64,000 bases of DNA from contig NZ_FNUS01000004.1 in NCBI RefSeq assembly GCF_900108025.1, forward strand, positions 186,001 through 250,000. The letters run 5' to 3'. Made by a program: the position numbers and the translations under genes. Source of the stretch: Halpernia humi (lineage in GTDB: Bacteria > Bacteroidota > Bacteroidia > Flavobacteriales > Weeksellaceae). The first letter of the stretch is position 1. Each line of letters opens with the position of its first letter. Shown here one piece after another: positions 43,878-54,627 of the stretch. The notes beneath the pieces were generated by a model. It saw only the letters and a list, made by a program, of their open reading frames with translations. It did not search any database and had not been told where the DNA came from.

Positions 43878-44609
43878 TTATTTAATGAATTTTACAGATT
43901 GTTTGTTACCGTTTGCATCTTCTACAACACAGAAATAAGTACCTTTTTGGGAAATATTTAAACTCATTTTTTCGTTTGCACTTAATTTTTTCTTGCTTTT
44001 AGAATTTAACAATTTTCCAGAAACATCATATACCTTAATGTCATAAACACCAGATTTTTTGAGGTATAAATTTCCATCAATAATTTCTGCTATTTTCGGA
44101 GCAAGATTTACTTCTTTACTTGCTAAAATAACTTTTGCGGGTGTAAATGCGAAATTTTGATCAGCAGTTTGCCAAGTTGAAGCACTACCCGGATCGGGCG
44201 CACATTCATAGGTTTGCCCTTTTCTAATAATAAAATACCCATTAGAAACTTCGGTTCCGTCTGGTAGAATGCCTCCTGCACCATCAAAATTATGGGTTTT
44301 AAAATTTATGCTTGCTTCGTATTTATTGGTTGATGCGTTATAATACATTTTAATTAAATTACTTGGGTCGCAATTATTCCATTGGTCGTGGTATTCCCAA
44401 ACGGTGGTGCTGTTATTGGTATCTATTCCTAGATAAAGATAAAGTGGGTTTTCACTTTGCGGGTCTAATTCTGACCAGCCTGTTACTGGATCTGGGCCGT
44501 AAGTGATTGTTACAACATCATTGATGGTTCTTGGATAGGGCGTTACTTCAATTTGTGAGAAAAGCATCAAGCCATAAACTGAAAGTAAAACTGATAATAA
44601 TTTTTTCAT
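43878..44609 (-). CDS. Secreted protein with a type IX secretion sorting signal
   Basis: This 243-residue protein has a signal peptide (MKKLLSVLLSVYGLMLFSQ). A beta-rich domain (TPYPRTINDVVTITYGPD, YLYLGIDTN, VWEYHDQWN) follows, and then a C-terminal domain with the T9SS type A pattern: YDIKVYDVSGKLLNSKSKK, SLNISQKGTYFCVVEDANGNKQSVKFIK. The C-terminal signal directs export through the type IX system and anchoring or release at the surface. The N-terminal fold resembles starch- or surface-binding modules, but I cannot name it. Confidence 0.7.
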   Translation of the reverse strand: MKKLLSVLLSVYGLMLFSQIEVTPYPRTINDVVTITYGPDPVTGWSELDPQSENPLYLYLGIDTNNSTTVWEYHDQWNNCDPSNLIKMYYNASTNKYEASINFKTHNFDGAGGILPDGTEVSNGYFIIRKGQTYECAPDPGSASTWQTADQNFAFTPAKVILASKEVNLAPKIAEIIDGNLYLKKSGVYDIKVYDVSGKLLNSKSKKKLSANEKMSLNISQKGTYFCVVEDANGNKQSVKFIK

Positions 44610-44789
44610 TTTTTTTCGTTTAAATGTTTTTCAAATTTAAAAATTTATTTTAGATATAATAATTTATTTTTTATAAAAATATATGCAAGTTTTTTTATAA
44701 AAATTTAGTTATTAACAATTTACCAGTTAAAATCATTTAATATCAAAATCCAGGCAAAGTCATTGATTCTAAAAACACGCAGATAAAAA

Positions 44790-44823
44790 AAATTCTATGA
44801 TTTATTGAAAAATCATAGAATTT
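44790..44823 (-). terminator. Terminator of the TonB receptor gene
   Basis: The stem AAATTCTATGATTT / AAATCATAGAATTT is identical to that at 43147-43180. A six-base loop separates the arms and a U-run follows in the minus-strand transcript, 32 bases after the receptor's stop. Confidence 0.8.
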
Positions 44824-44855
44824 TTAAAATGGTTTTAATTTGAAATTATTAAGTT

Positions 44856-47312
44856 TTAAAAAGCCTTAACCAGTTTGAAACTGATATTTGTGCCCATATT
44901 GTAGATTCCTAAATGTCCGTTTGGAGAGGCGGAATATTCTTCAAAATATTTTAATCTGCTTAAGTGATCTTGGTAGGCAACATTAAATAAATTGTTGGCC
45001 AAAACATAAACATCAAACAAATTATTACCTTTTTTATTTAAAATAGAAGTTCCAAAACCAACATTTATCAGAGAATATCCTGGTGTAGGTGTTTCTGTAT
45101 TATCGTAGCTGTAAACTCTATTTTGTGTAGCAGTATATTGAAGTTGTAATTTCACAAAAGTTTTAGAAAAAGTATTTGATTTTTCCTCAAAATTATAACG
45201 CAATTCTGAAAGTAATCTAAATGGTGGCATTTGTGGCACATATTTATTTTCTACGGTTCTTTCTGCGCCAGTAAAACTTTCATTGTCGCCATAAATTAAA
45301 GAAGCAGAATTTTCAAAATGTAAATTTTTAAAAATATGAAAATCTATATTTCCCTCTAAACCATAAAGCAGAACTTTGCCTTGTTGAAATTTATAAGTAG
45401 GATATTTTTGCCCACCACTTTCACTTAAAACATCGGTTCCATCTGCATTTTGCAAACGTGAGTTGTATATATAATTATTGATATGGTTTACAAATAAACT
45501 TGCGCCCGCATTTACAAATTTGGAAGAAAACGTTCCGCCCAAATCGGCTTGCGTACTAAATTCTGGTTTAAATTGATCATTACCAATTTGATACAAACCC
45601 GTCCCTGGATGAACACCATTTGCAGAAATTTCTGAAACATTTGGCGCTCTGTATCCTCGGGCTAAATTGGATTTCAAAGCCCATTTTCTGTTAAAAATAT
45701 AAGTAGCACCAAAACTTCCTGTTACACCTTCAAAGTTGGTAGAATAGTCGCTAAAGAGTTTGTCGGCTCCAACTCTATCACTTCCATAAACTGGCTGATC
45801 AAAACCACTGATAGCATTTGGCTTGGTATATAAGTCATAATTACTAAATTTTCTGTAATCATAGCGAATTCCACCTGCTAAATTTAATTTATCCCAATCT
45901 TTTTTAAATGTAACGAAAGCACCTAAATCAAATTGGTTGTAAGACGGAATTACAAATTCGGTTCCGCCAAGAACGTCGTTTTTTTGATACATCCCATTAA
46001 CACCAAAAACAATATCCCACTTATCAAATTGAGGTAAATTGTATTTCACATCGTAATTAAAAGTATTTAGTTTTAAATCTAAACCAGGCACATTTTGGTA
46101 GGGCACTTCGGGATGGCTAAACTCTTGTCTTTCACTTATTTGATAAGCAAAATTTGCATCTAATCTACTATCTCCTAAATAGAAAGTATTTTTTAAAAAT
46201 GCTCTGTAATGCTGCACTTTTTGATGCAAAACCGATATTTTATAAGAACTCAACTCACTATCTGGAACAATTGGGCGGAAAGTATCTGCTTCTGTAATCT
46301 GGCTGGTGAATTTTCTAGATAAAGAGTCTCGGCTTCCGTCAGGAATTTCTTGTAAATCATTAAATAAAGAAACATTCAAATGGCTAAAACCCCACTTTTT
46401 ATGCAAACCTAAAAAAACATCGGCCGCAGTTTGGTTAAAACCTGTATTGTAAACGCGGCCATCAATTTTATTGCGATAATTAGTAGCGGCTTGTTTAGAA
46501 ATTCTACCGCCGTATTCGAAGCCATTTTTATTTCCTGTTAAAAATAAAGAGCCGCCATACATGCCATTATTGGTTTGATATTCTGTTGTTGCAGAACCCG
46601 AAATTTTATTTTCAGGACCGGCTCCGGTTGGTATCAAGTTTACAACGCCCGCCAAAGCATCGGATCCGTACATTAAACTTGCAGGCCCTTTTATCACTTC
46701 TATATGGTCTATTCCATAATTATCTACTTCAATACCGTGTTCGTCTCCCCATTGTTGGCCTTCTTGGCGAATGCCATCATACAAAGTGAGAATTCTATTA
46801 AAACCAAGACCTCTAATAATAGGTTTTGAAATGTTTGGTCCACTCGTAACTGTGCTTACGCCAGGTGTTTTTGCAATGGCATCAATAATATTAGTTGACA
46901 AATTCGTCACAATATTGGCTTTGCTAATACTCACAATCGGCAAAGGTGATTTTTTGATTTGGACTGCTTTGGAAGAGCCTGTGATCACGACTTCGGCAAT
47001 CTCGGTGGCGCTTTTATCTAATTTAAAATCGGCTGTGGTTTCACCTTGAATCTTTACCGTTTTAGAAAAAGATTTATAATCACTCGCGGTAGCTTCAATC
47101 ACATAAGATGCCGCTGGAATATTTGAGAAATGGTAATTTCCCATTGCATCTGTAAGAACAGAATTATGCAAATCTACAATGGTTACTTTTGCATTTGGGA
47201 TTGGTTTATTTGTGGTATCGTCCACTATTTTTCCCGATAAAGCATTTTGCGAATAGCCTAAAAAGCCTAGAAATAAGCCTAAAAAAAGGCTTAAAATATA
47301 TTTAAAATTCAT
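44856..47312 (-). CDS. TonB-dependent receptor with a carboxypeptidase-regulatory-like N-terminus
   Basis: This 818-residue outer-membrane receptor has a signal peptide (MNFKYILSLFLGLFLGFLGYSQ). A CarboxypepD_reg-like domain (ALSGKIVDDTTNKPIPNAKVTI) and a plug domain (LSTNIIDAIAKTPGVSTV, GLGFNRILTLYDGIRQEGQQWGDEHGIE, VEVIKGPASLMYGSDALAG) come next, then a large beta-barrel ending with a terminal phenylalanine (VKAF). The plug phrase GQQWGDEHG is typical of metal- or complex-type receptors in Bacteroidota. The substrate is unknown. The small His/Cys protein upstream (47489-47839) probably belongs with it. Confidence 0.85.
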   Translation of the reverse strand: MNFKYILSLFLGLFLGFLGYSQNALSGKIVDDTTNKPIPNAKVTIVDLHNSVLTDAMGNYHFSNIPAASYVIEATASDYKSFSKTVKIQGETTADFKLDKSATEIAEVVITGSSKAVQIKKSPLPIVSISKANIVTNLSTNIIDAIAKTPGVSTVTSGPNISKPIIRGLGFNRILTLYDGIRQEGQQWGDEHGIEVDNYGIDHIEVIKGPASLMYGSDALAGVVNLIPTGAGPENKISGSATTEYQTNNGMYGGSLFLTGNKNGFEYGGRISKQAATNYRNKIDGRVYNTGFNQTAADVFLGLHKKWGFSHLNVSLFNDLQEIPDGSRDSLSRKFTSQITEADTFRPIVPDSELSSYKISVLHQKVQHYRAFLKNTFYLGDSRLDANFAYQISERQEFSHPEVPYQNVPGLDLKLNTFNYDVKYNLPQFDKWDIVFGVNGMYQKNDVLGGTEFVIPSYNQFDLGAFVTFKKDWDKLNLAGGIRYDYRKFSNYDLYTKPNAISGFDQPVYGSDRVGADKLFSDYSTNFEGVTGSFGATYIFNRKWALKSNLARGYRAPNVSEISANGVHPGTGLYQIGNDQFKPEFSTQADLGGTFSSKFVNAGASLFVNHINNYIYNSRLQNADGTDVLSESGGQKYPTYKFQQGKVLLYGLEGNIDFHIFKNLHFENSASLIYGDNESFTGAERTVENKYVPQMPPFRLLSELRYNFEEKSNTFSKTFVKLQLQYTATQNRVYSYDNTETPTPGYSLINVGFGTSILNKKGNNLFDVYVLANNLFNVAYQDHLSRLKYFEEYSASPNGHLGIYNMGTNISFKLVKAF

Positions 47313-47488
47313 TTTTTTTATTTAAAATTATTGCAACAAACTATTATAAAACATTTGCTGCATTATATGTAAAAACTGAGAATAATTGCGTCTATATATA
47401 TAATGATATAAACAGTTTTGAAAACTAAAAACATAGTAATTACCTCCACTACATTGGTGAGATAAGCATTACTAATTTTCAAAAAACT

Positions 47489-47839
47489 TTAAATAAATTG
47501 TGGCGGTCCGCGCAGATGGCGGTGGAAAAGTGATATTTTGCTTATGCGATAATTCGCTTCAGTGATTTTTAATTCAGTAAAATTAAAATCTGATAGCGTA
47601 ACCGCAAATGAAGGTGGCAAAAGAATTGGCGCTGAAGCAAAATGACATGAAAGACAATCATCGCTATTATTGATGGTACTTTGTGCGCTAATTTTAGCGG
47701 TAGAATTTTTAAAATTAAAATCCTTGTAGAAATAGCCAGCATTGTGCTTGTGGATGTTTGATGCAATTAAAAACGCAAAAATATAAATGCTGGAAAACAG
47801 CACCGATAAATACTTTTTTAAATTATTATTGCAATTCAC
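47489..47839 (-). CDS. Small His/Cys-containing exported protein upstream of the TonB receptor
   Basis: This 116-residue protein has a hydrophobic N-terminal signal or anchor (YLSVLFSSIYIFAFLIAS), NIHKHNAGYF, a CxxCH sequence (DDCLSCHFAS) and the ending FHRHLRGPPQFI. The paired cysteines and histidines suggest metal or haem binding, although a single CxxCH in a short protein is not proof of cytochrome. Proteins ending in RGPP are common directly upstream of TonB receptors in flavobacteria, which supports a shared uptake role, possibly for copper or zinc. A 176-base gap separates the two genes. Confidence 0.5.
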   Translation of the reverse strand: MNCNNNLKKYLSVLFSSIYIFAFLIASNIHKHNAGYFYKDFNFKNSTAKISAQSTINNSDDCLSCHFASAPILLPPSFAVTLSDFNFTELKITEANYRISKISLFHRHLRGPPQFI

Positions 47840-47927
47840 GTGGGCAAAGTTACAAAATAAGTGTAATATGGTTACAAAAAAAGTGTAACATTCACCTATA
47901 ATTCATATAAATTAAAAGTGAATTTTG

Positions 47928-47935
47928 TAAATTTG
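47928..47935 (+). promoter_or_regulatory. -7 promoter box of pfkA
   Basis: TAAATTTG matches the Bacteroidota consensus exactly and lies 18 bases before the pfkA ATG. A -33 TTG is not obvious. The gene upstream is divergent, so the promoter lies in a 114-base intergenic region. Confidence 0.5.
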
Positions 47936-47953
47936 CAGTGAAAAAAAATATAT

Positions 47954-48940
47954 ATGGCAGAAAGTGCAGTGAAAAAGATAGCGGTTTTTACTTCTGGCGG
48001 TGATGCACCAGGAATGAATGCAGCAATAAGAGCGGTTGTAAGAACAGCCAATCATTTTAATATTGAATGTTTCGGCGTTTGGGAAGGCTACAATGGTTTA
48101 ATAAAAGGCGAATTTATAAAAATGGGGCCACGCTCCGTGAAAAACATCATAAACCGAGGTGGTACAATTTTGAAATCTGCGCGCTCTTTAGAATTTAAAA
48201 CAAAAGAAGGACGGCAAAAAGCCTACGAAAATTGCAAAAAAGAAGGTATCGATGCCTTGGTTTGTATTGGTGGTGATGGAACTTTTACTGGTGCAACTAT
48301 TTTTAATGAAGAATTCGGCATTAAAACGATTGGTATTCCCGGAACGATTGATAATGATATTTTTGGCTCCGATAATACAATTGGTTACGATACCGCCCTC
48401 AATACTGCGATGGATGCTATTGACAAAATTCGAGATACTGCTACGTCGCACAACCGCGTATTTTTTGTAGAAGTAATGGGGCGTGATGCAGGTTTTATTG
48501 CTTTAAATAGTGGTATTGCAGCGGGCGCTTTGGATATTATTATACCTGAAACAAGAGATAATATTGATGACCTTTTTGAAACTTTTGTAAAAGCACAAAA
48601 AGCGGGAAAATCTTCTAGTATTGTGGTGGTTGCAGAAGGCGAAAAATTAGGGAATATTTATGGTTTAGCAGAACTCACAAAAAAACAATTCCCACATTAT
48701 GATATTCGTGTTGCAATTTTAGGGCATATTCAGCGCGGTGGTTCTCCATCTTGTGCAGATAGAGTTTTGGCAAGTAGATTGGGCTATGGCGCAGTTGTAG
48801 GCTTGATGGAAGGCAGAGTAAATGTAATGGCTGGTTTGCAAGCCAACAAATTAGTATTCACGCCATTTAGAGAAGCCATTAAAAAACACAATAATATTAA
48901 TGAAGATCTATTAAGAATATCAGAAATATTAGCAATTTAG
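47954..48940 (+). CDS. pfkA: 6-phosphofructokinase
   Basis: This 328-residue protein has all PfkA motifs: TSGGDAPGMNAAIRAVVR, IGGDGTFTGA, PGTIDNDIFGSDNTIGYDTA with the catalytic Asp in TIDND, and VEVMGRDAGFIAL. A glycine after GGD (GGDGT) indicates ATP rather than pyrophosphate as phosphoryl donor. It commits fructose-6-phosphate to glycolysis. gapA follows on the same strand after 51 bases, a grouping common in flavobacteria. Confidence 0.95.
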   Translation: MAESAVKKIAVFTSGGDAPGMNAAIRAVVRTANHFNIECFGVWEGYNGLIKGEFIKMGPRSVKNIINRGGTILKSARSLEFKTKEGRQKAYENCKKEGIDALVCIGGDGTFTGATIFNEEFGIKTIGIPGTIDNDIFGSDNTIGYDTALNTAMDAIDKIRDTATSHNRVFFVEVMGRDAGFIALNSGIAAGALDIIIPETRDNIDDLFETFVKAQKAGKSSSIVVVAEGEKLGNIYGLAELTKKQFPHYDIRVAILGHIQRGGSPSCADRVLASRLGYGAVVGLMEGRVNVMAGLQANKLVFTPFREAIKKHNNINEDLLRISEILAI

Positions 48941-48976
48941 CGATTGTATATTTCAAAAAATTAAATAAATAATTAA

Positions 48977-49996
<1,020 letters not shown>

Positions 49997-50018
49997 GATT
50001 TTAACTAAAATAAAAAAG

Positions 50019-50043
50019 AACCTCTCAAAATAATTGAGAGGTT
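50019..50043 (+). terminator. Terminator of gapA
   Basis: A ten-base stem AACCTCTCAA / TTGAGAGGTT with a five-base loop and a following T-run (about eight T) lies 23 bases after the gapA stop. Confidence 0.9.
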
Positions 50044-50196
50044 TTTTTTGCCTAAATATTGAAGTGTGGATTATAAATTGTTCCTTTAAAAAAAATGAAA
50101 AAACTGCATCGTTTTTCCCAATCCCAAAAGAAGCCGTGCAAAACATTAAAAATGACGTTGCTTTTTTGAAGATTATATAAAAAGTTACTTCATAAA

Positions 50197-51045
50197 TTAG
50201 GATGGCAAAGAAGTCATATTTTGAAGTGGGTTTACCATAGAAACACCTTCATCGTCTAACCTTCTTTTTAGTTGAACGTAGGCTTCACTTCTTACTTTTA
50301 AGAAACTTTCGCCAGTGGCCATCCAAAACCTAACATCTATATAATATACCCCTAAACTTTGTTTTACTACAATTATTTGTGCTTCATCTGGCCTTTGTAC
50401 ACCTTCTAATTTAGTAAGTTCATCATGAAGCACTTCTTTTACTTTTGTAAGATTTTCTGTATTTGGAATTTCTAAACTTATATAAATTTTTCTAGCATCA
50501 GAAGCAGTGACATTCACAAATGGAGCGGTGAAAATCAATTGATTTGGAATAAAATATTTTCTTCCATCATCGGCTGTTACTTTAGTCGTTAGCAAACCAA
50601 TTTCTAAAACAGTCCCAGAAACGCCATCAATAGTTACATAATCTCCCACTTGAAACGCTTTATCTGCACCCACTAGCATTCCAGAAAAAATACTGGAAAC
50701 CAAATCCTTCAATGCAACACCAGCAACAACACCAGCAACTCCCAAACTACCTACTAATTTTAGCATAAAACTACCAAGCCCCATTACTTCTAAAGAAATA
50801 AAAGTACCCGCGAGTATAAATAGAAATTTAAAAAAACCCACTAAAGATTCTATAGTTTCGGTTTTTTTTGTTTTGGGAAATAATTTGTGAAAAGTTCGGA
50901 GAGCAACTTTGCTCAAAAATTTATTAAAGGCAAATATGACCAAGAATACTAAAATGCCGATCAAAAGCCGAGGCGTAAATTTTATAAAACTGTCCATCCA
51001 CTTGCCAAATACCTCATCAATCGTTTGAAAATAATCCATATACAA
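50197..51045 (-). CDS. Small-conductance mechanosensitive channel (MscS type)
   Basis: This 282-residue protein (or 280 if it starts at the second ATG) has three membrane helices. The pore helix is GSLGVAGVVAGVALKDLVSSIFSGM with the alternating glycine/alanine packing of MscS, followed by the beta domain (VGDYVTIDGVSGTVLEIGLLTTKV, FIPNQLIF) and the alpha/beta domain (VQRPDEAQIIVVKQ...). It opens under membrane tension and releases osmolytes. A stand-alone gene. Confidence 0.9.
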   Translation of the reverse strand: MYMDYFQTIDEVFGKWMDSFIKFTPRLLIGILVFLVIFAFNKFLSKVALRTFHKLFPKTKKTETIESLVGFFKFLFILAGTFISLEVMGLGSFMLKLVGSLGVAGVVAGVALKDLVSSIFSGMLVGADKAFQVGDYVTIDGVSGTVLEIGLLTTKVTADDGRKYFIPNQLIFTAPFVNVTASDARKIYISLEIPNTENLTKVKEVLHDELTKLEGVQRPDEAQIIVVKQSLGVYYIDVRFWMATGESFLKVRSEAYVQLKRRLDDEGVSMVNPLQNMTSLPS

Positions 51046-51067
51046 AAAAATTTAAATAATAAAAAAA

Positions 51068-51088
51068 CTGTAAATATAACATTTACAG
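51068..51088 (-). terminator. Terminator of the outer-membrane protein gene
   Basis: An eight-base stem CTGTAAAT / ATTTACAG with a five-base loop lies 27 bases past the stop of the gene at 51115-51702, with a U-run in the minus-strand transcript. Confidence 0.7.
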
Positions 51089-51114
51089 CCATTAGAAACC
51101 CTGAATAGTTTCAA

Positions 51115-51702
51115 TTATTCAGATTTCATATTACTTACCGCTTTTGAGGCAGGCAAAAAAATGTTTAAACCTAACCTAAACGCAATATTAGATGTTGTTC
51201 CTCTATTACCAAAACCTAGATTACCGTTCAGTTTTAAAGAAGCATCCAATCCAATATTTGGTGTTATAAAATAAGTATAACCAGGTCCGATTCCTAAATC
51301 TAAACCATTTGCAGAATCTCCACCGTCAGAAATGGTTGTTCCGCCAATTCCTGCATTTCCTTCTAAAAAGAATCTACCATGTTTTAATAAACTATCTACA
51401 CCTTGCTCACCTGGAGATAGATAATATCTAGACAAAGCACCTACTCCGTAACTAAAAGTGGTTGGCGAACTTTTTGCTCCCGAAAACCCTAGCCTTACAT
51501 AAGGCCCAACGGCCCAATTATCTTGTACAAAATAAGCGGCTTGAGGCGTAATTTGCACGTTATATCCTGCTCCTTCATTCAATCCAAAATTAGCCGCAGC
51601 CAATTCTCCACCTACCATCCAATTTCCTTTTTGTATTTGAGCATTGGTTGCTGTGAATAAACCTGCACCAATTATTGCGCAACTTAAAAATAACTTTTTC
51701 AT
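51115..51702 (-). CDS. Outer-membrane beta-barrel protein (porin-like)
   Basis: This 195-residue protein has a signal peptide (MKKLFLSCAIIGAGLFTATNA) and a short barrel: WMVGGELAAANFGLNE, VQITPQAAYFVQDNWAVGPYVRLGF, FFLEGNAGIGG, LGIGPGYTYFITPNIGLDASLKLNG, and FRLGLNIFLPASK near the end. These strand pairs with 'N--v---v' turns are typical of small eight-stranded barrels. A specific function cannot be assigned. Confidence 0.7.
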   Translation of the reverse strand: MKKLFLSCAIIGAGLFTATNAQIQKGNWMVGGELAAANFGLNEGAGYNVQITPQAAYFVQDNWAVGPYVRLGFSGAKSSPTTFSYGVGALSRYYLSPGEQGVDSLLKHGRFFLEGNAGIGGTTISDGGDSANGLDLGIGPGYTYFITPNIGLDASLKLNGNLGFGNRGTTSNIAFRLGLNIFLPASKAVSNMKSE

Positions 51703-51803
51703 AATATCTTTTTTTTTAAATGTTAAAATAGATTACAAAAGAGTCAAGTTTTATGCCACTTTTAAAAAAAAATTATTATAAAACATAAAAAAGCGAATTT
51801 ATT

Positions 51804-52322
51804 TTACGAAAAATATAATAACAAAACACTTAATATTAATCCACCCAAAGTGTACAACATCCCTCTTTTAAATACTTTAGACTTCACATTAAACATCCAA
51901 AAACTAGAAATCACAAAAAACAATAATGATACAGCAAAAAATATATTTAGTGGCGCCAAACGTGATTTTGATTGGGCTTTATGTAAATTCGCCATCTGTT
52001 TCAGAAGATATGGCAAATCTTTTTTAGTATATTTTGCAACGCCAGTTTCCTTATTATAATTTCCATTTTTGAAATATATTGTATTTTTTATCACTTTATA
52101 AACTTCAAAATTTTTGATTTTTAACTCTTTTTCCAATTTCATTTCTGATAAATTTTTGCCCAATTTTTTTTCAATAGTAATTTCTTTTTTAAAAAAATCA
52201 GTATCTCTGAAGATTAATACTATACCACTGAAAGCATAAATCGCCATAATTCCTGCCATAAAGAACCCTAAATAACGGTGCGTAATTCTCATAAAACTTC
52301 TCGTGTCTTTTATTTTTGCCAT
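51804..52322 (-). CDS. PepSY-associated membrane-helix protein
   Basis: The start at 52322 (MAKIKDTRSFMRITHRYLGFFMAGIMAIYAFSGIVL) matches the family better than an upstream codon at 52367 that lies in non-conserved sequence. The 172-residue protein has two or three membrane helices, with conserved histidines in THRYLGFF and ANLHKAQ. PepSY-type proteins next to siderophore receptors are thought to reduce or release iron from the imported complex. Here it lies 83 bases downstream of the receptor gene on the same strand. Confidence 0.7.
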   Translation of the reverse strand: MAKIKDTRSFMRITHRYLGFFMAGIMAIYAFSGIVLIFRDTDFFKKEITIEKKLGKNLSEMKLEKELKIKNFEVYKVIKNTIYFKNGNYNKETGVAKYTKKDLPYLLKQMANLHKAQSKSRLAPLNIFFAVSLLFFVISSFWMFNVKSKVFKRGMLYTLGGLILSVLLLYFS

Positions 52323-52404
52323 AGTTTTTCGTTTTAAAGTTGAAAAAGCGGCAAGCGAAGTTGCCACTTTTAAAACTTATAATGAATGAATTTAATTAAT
52401 GAAT

Positions 52405-54627
52405 TTAAAGTTTATACGTCAAAGTAAGATAAAAATTTCTAGGTGCAATCGGGTTTACAGAATAATTTTCGTGCACAGTATAATTTATCACATCAAAAAG
52501 ATTTCCCACTTTACCCATCACGCTGAATTTTTTAGACTCATAACCAAATGAAAGCGCAATTGTTGTATAATCTTTTACTGAAAATATTCTTGAAACTCCG
52601 TTTCTTTGGTCTAAACTATTATTTCCCGTTTTGGTGTCATTCCAACCCGCTAATCTGTCGCCGATAAAATAAACTGTTGCACCTGCTTTAAAACCTTTTA
52701 AATATTCTGTAAAAGTGTAAAATGCCGAAGCGTTAAAAGTAGTAGCCGGTGTTCTCACAATTCTTTGATTTTCAACAAACCCAAATTGATCTGGCGTATC
52801 TTTATAAACAGAATGGTTATAAGAAAAACCACCAATTAAAGATAAATTCTTGGTTGGATTACCCGTGATATCAATTTCAAAACCTTGGCTTTGCAATTTC
52901 CCCGCAAAATCTTTTATGCTAGAATCTGAGTTTGGATTTCCTTGTGCATTAAATTCTGCTGTTTGATAAAAATTTTGATTGATTATTTGATAAGCAGAAA
53001 CATTTAAGGCCACAGCATTATTCCAGAAGTTTTTCTTTAACCCAATCTCATATTGGTCAATTATTGAAGGTTTTAGTGAATTTAAATAAATATCAGTTCC
53101 AGTATTTGCAGAGAAAGAATTGGTGTAAGTTCCATAAATCGTCATATTTTTATTGGGTGTAAAAATTAACCCAAACTTTGGCGAAAAAGCCCGATTTACA
53201 TTTCCTGCACTTTGAGTTTCAATGTTTTTAACAAAATCTTTTTTCTCACTACTTTTATTTTCGATATAAGACCATCTTAATCCTGCTAAAATTTTAAATT
53301 TTGAAGTTAAACTAATGAAATCTTGCGCATAAACGCCAAATCTCTGTGTTGGGATTCTATTTCTACTAATTTTTTCCGCTTCTGGAATTGCGCCACTTGC
53401 CCAAGTTGAAGAATCATCTAAATAGATTGTTCCATTTGCTAAATTTCCGTTTGTACCATAACTTGTTGGATTATTATAAACGTAAGAATCGGCTTGTAAA
53501 AAATCTCCATCTGTTCCTATTAAAATTTGATGTTTAACTTTTCCAGTGTTAAAATTTCCATTGATATTAATTTGCGCAGATGTATAATTTTGTTCTGTGT
53601 AAGTCTTGTTTAATGGGCGATCCCAAGAAAGTCTATCATTTTCGTCATAAACCCATCTTACCCTTTCTGTGGAATAATAATCTTTAGTATAATTTTGATA
53701 AGAAAGCACCGAATTTAAACCCCAATTATCATTAAACTGATGATTTACAATTATATCAGAAGTGGCTTGTTGCACATTTTGATATTGCCAGTTTGCACCG
53801 ACAAAAGAATTTCTTTTTAATAAATCATTTAGTTTGTAAGTGCCGTCTTTATTGGTAATACTTCCAATTCCAAAATCTGGGGTGAAATCATTTTTTAAAT
53901 AATCACCTTCCAAAATTATTTGTGTATTTTCTCCAATATTAAAAACGAAAGACGGATTAAAATAATATTTTTTATTTTCTACCACGTCCCGAAAACTTTC
54001 AGCAGTTTCATAAGCACCATTCACACGGAAAGCAATTTTTTTAGAAAGTGGCCCATAAAAATCAACGGTTGGTCTATAAACGTTCCAACTTCCTGCGTTC
54101 AAAGAAATACTTCCTCCTTGCGTAAAGCGTGGTTTTTTAGTGATTAAATTTACAATTCCGCCGGCAGCCGTATTTCCATAAAGCATTGCGTTACTACCTT
54201 TTAAAACCTCTACTCTTTCTAAGCCAGAAACTTCAGGAAAAACGCCGCTGTTTATTCGTGCGCCATTTTTAAAAATATTATCATTCCCAAAATTAAAGCC
54301 ACGACCACCAAAACTGTCTTGCGAATTTCCTCGGGAAGATGTAACATACAATCCATTTACATTTTGCAAAACATCACTCAATTGCTTAGATTGCTGCTGC
54401 TCGATAATTTCATGTGTGACGATAGAGATCGGTTGCGGCGTGTCCATAACGGATAATTGCGATTTTCCACTTTGTAAATTGGCTTTATTTGGATTTCCAG
54501 TTTTGTGAAGTTGCACGTCTTCAATTTCTTGAATTTTTAAGGTATCGATAATTGGTTTATAACTCAATTGGGCTTTTGCAAATCCGGAAATACAAAGTAA
54601 ACCGAAGTAGAAAAATGTTTGTTTCAT
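52405..54627 (-). CDS. TonB-dependent siderophore receptor
   Basis: This 740-residue protein has a signal peptide (MKQTFFYFGLLCISGFAKA), a TonB-box-like region, and a plug with NVNGLYVTSSRGNSQDSFGGRGFNFGNDNIF and VEVLKGSNAMLYGNTAAGGIVNLITKKP. The 22-strand barrel then ends in PRNFYLTLTYKL with the terminal Leu. The plug pattern 'RG-dfG---ifkNG-r--' and barrel repeats resemble FhuA/FoxA-type ferric-siderophore receptors. The PepSY-associated gene downstream supports an iron role. The long repeat region lies just upstream of its start. Confidence 0.85.
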   Translation of the reverse strand: MKQTFFYFGLLCISGFAKAQLSYKPIIDTLKIQEIEDVQLHKTGNPNKANLQSGKSQLSVMDTPQPISIVTHEIIEQQQSKQLSDVLQNVNGLYVTSSRGNSQDSFGGRGFNFGNDNIFKNGARINSGVFPEVSGLERVEVLKGSNAMLYGNTAAGGIVNLITKKPRFTQGGSISLNAGSWNVYRPTVDFYGPLSKKIAFRVNGAYETAESFRDVVENKKYYFNPSFVFNIGENTQIILEGDYLKNDFTPDFGIGSITNKDGTYKLNDLLKRNSFVGANWQYQNVQQATSDIIVNHQFNDNWGLNSVLSYQNYTKDYYSTERVRWVYDENDRLSWDRPLNKTYTEQNYTSAQININGNFNTGKVKHQILIGTDGDFLQADSYVYNNPTSYGTNGNLANGTIYLDDSSTWASGAIPEAEKISRNRIPTQRFGVYAQDFISLTSKFKILAGLRWSYIENKSSEKKDFVKNIETQSAGNVNRAFSPKFGLIFTPNKNMTIYGTYTNSFSANTGTDIYLNSLKPSIIDQYEIGLKKNFWNNAVALNVSAYQIINQNFYQTAEFNAQGNPNSDSSIKDFAGKLQSQGFEIDITGNPTKNLSLIGGFSYNHSVYKDTPDQFGFVENQRIVRTPATTFNASAFYTFTEYLKGFKAGATVYFIGDRLAGWNDTKTGNNSLDQRNGVSRIFSVKDYTTIALSFGYESKKFSVMGKVGNLFDVINYTVHENYSVNPIAPRNFYLTLTYKL

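Noticed and set aside
46586-47049. Plus-strand ORFs opposite the TonB receptor plug domain
   Set aside because: They are shadows of the conserved plug sequence and have no features of their own.
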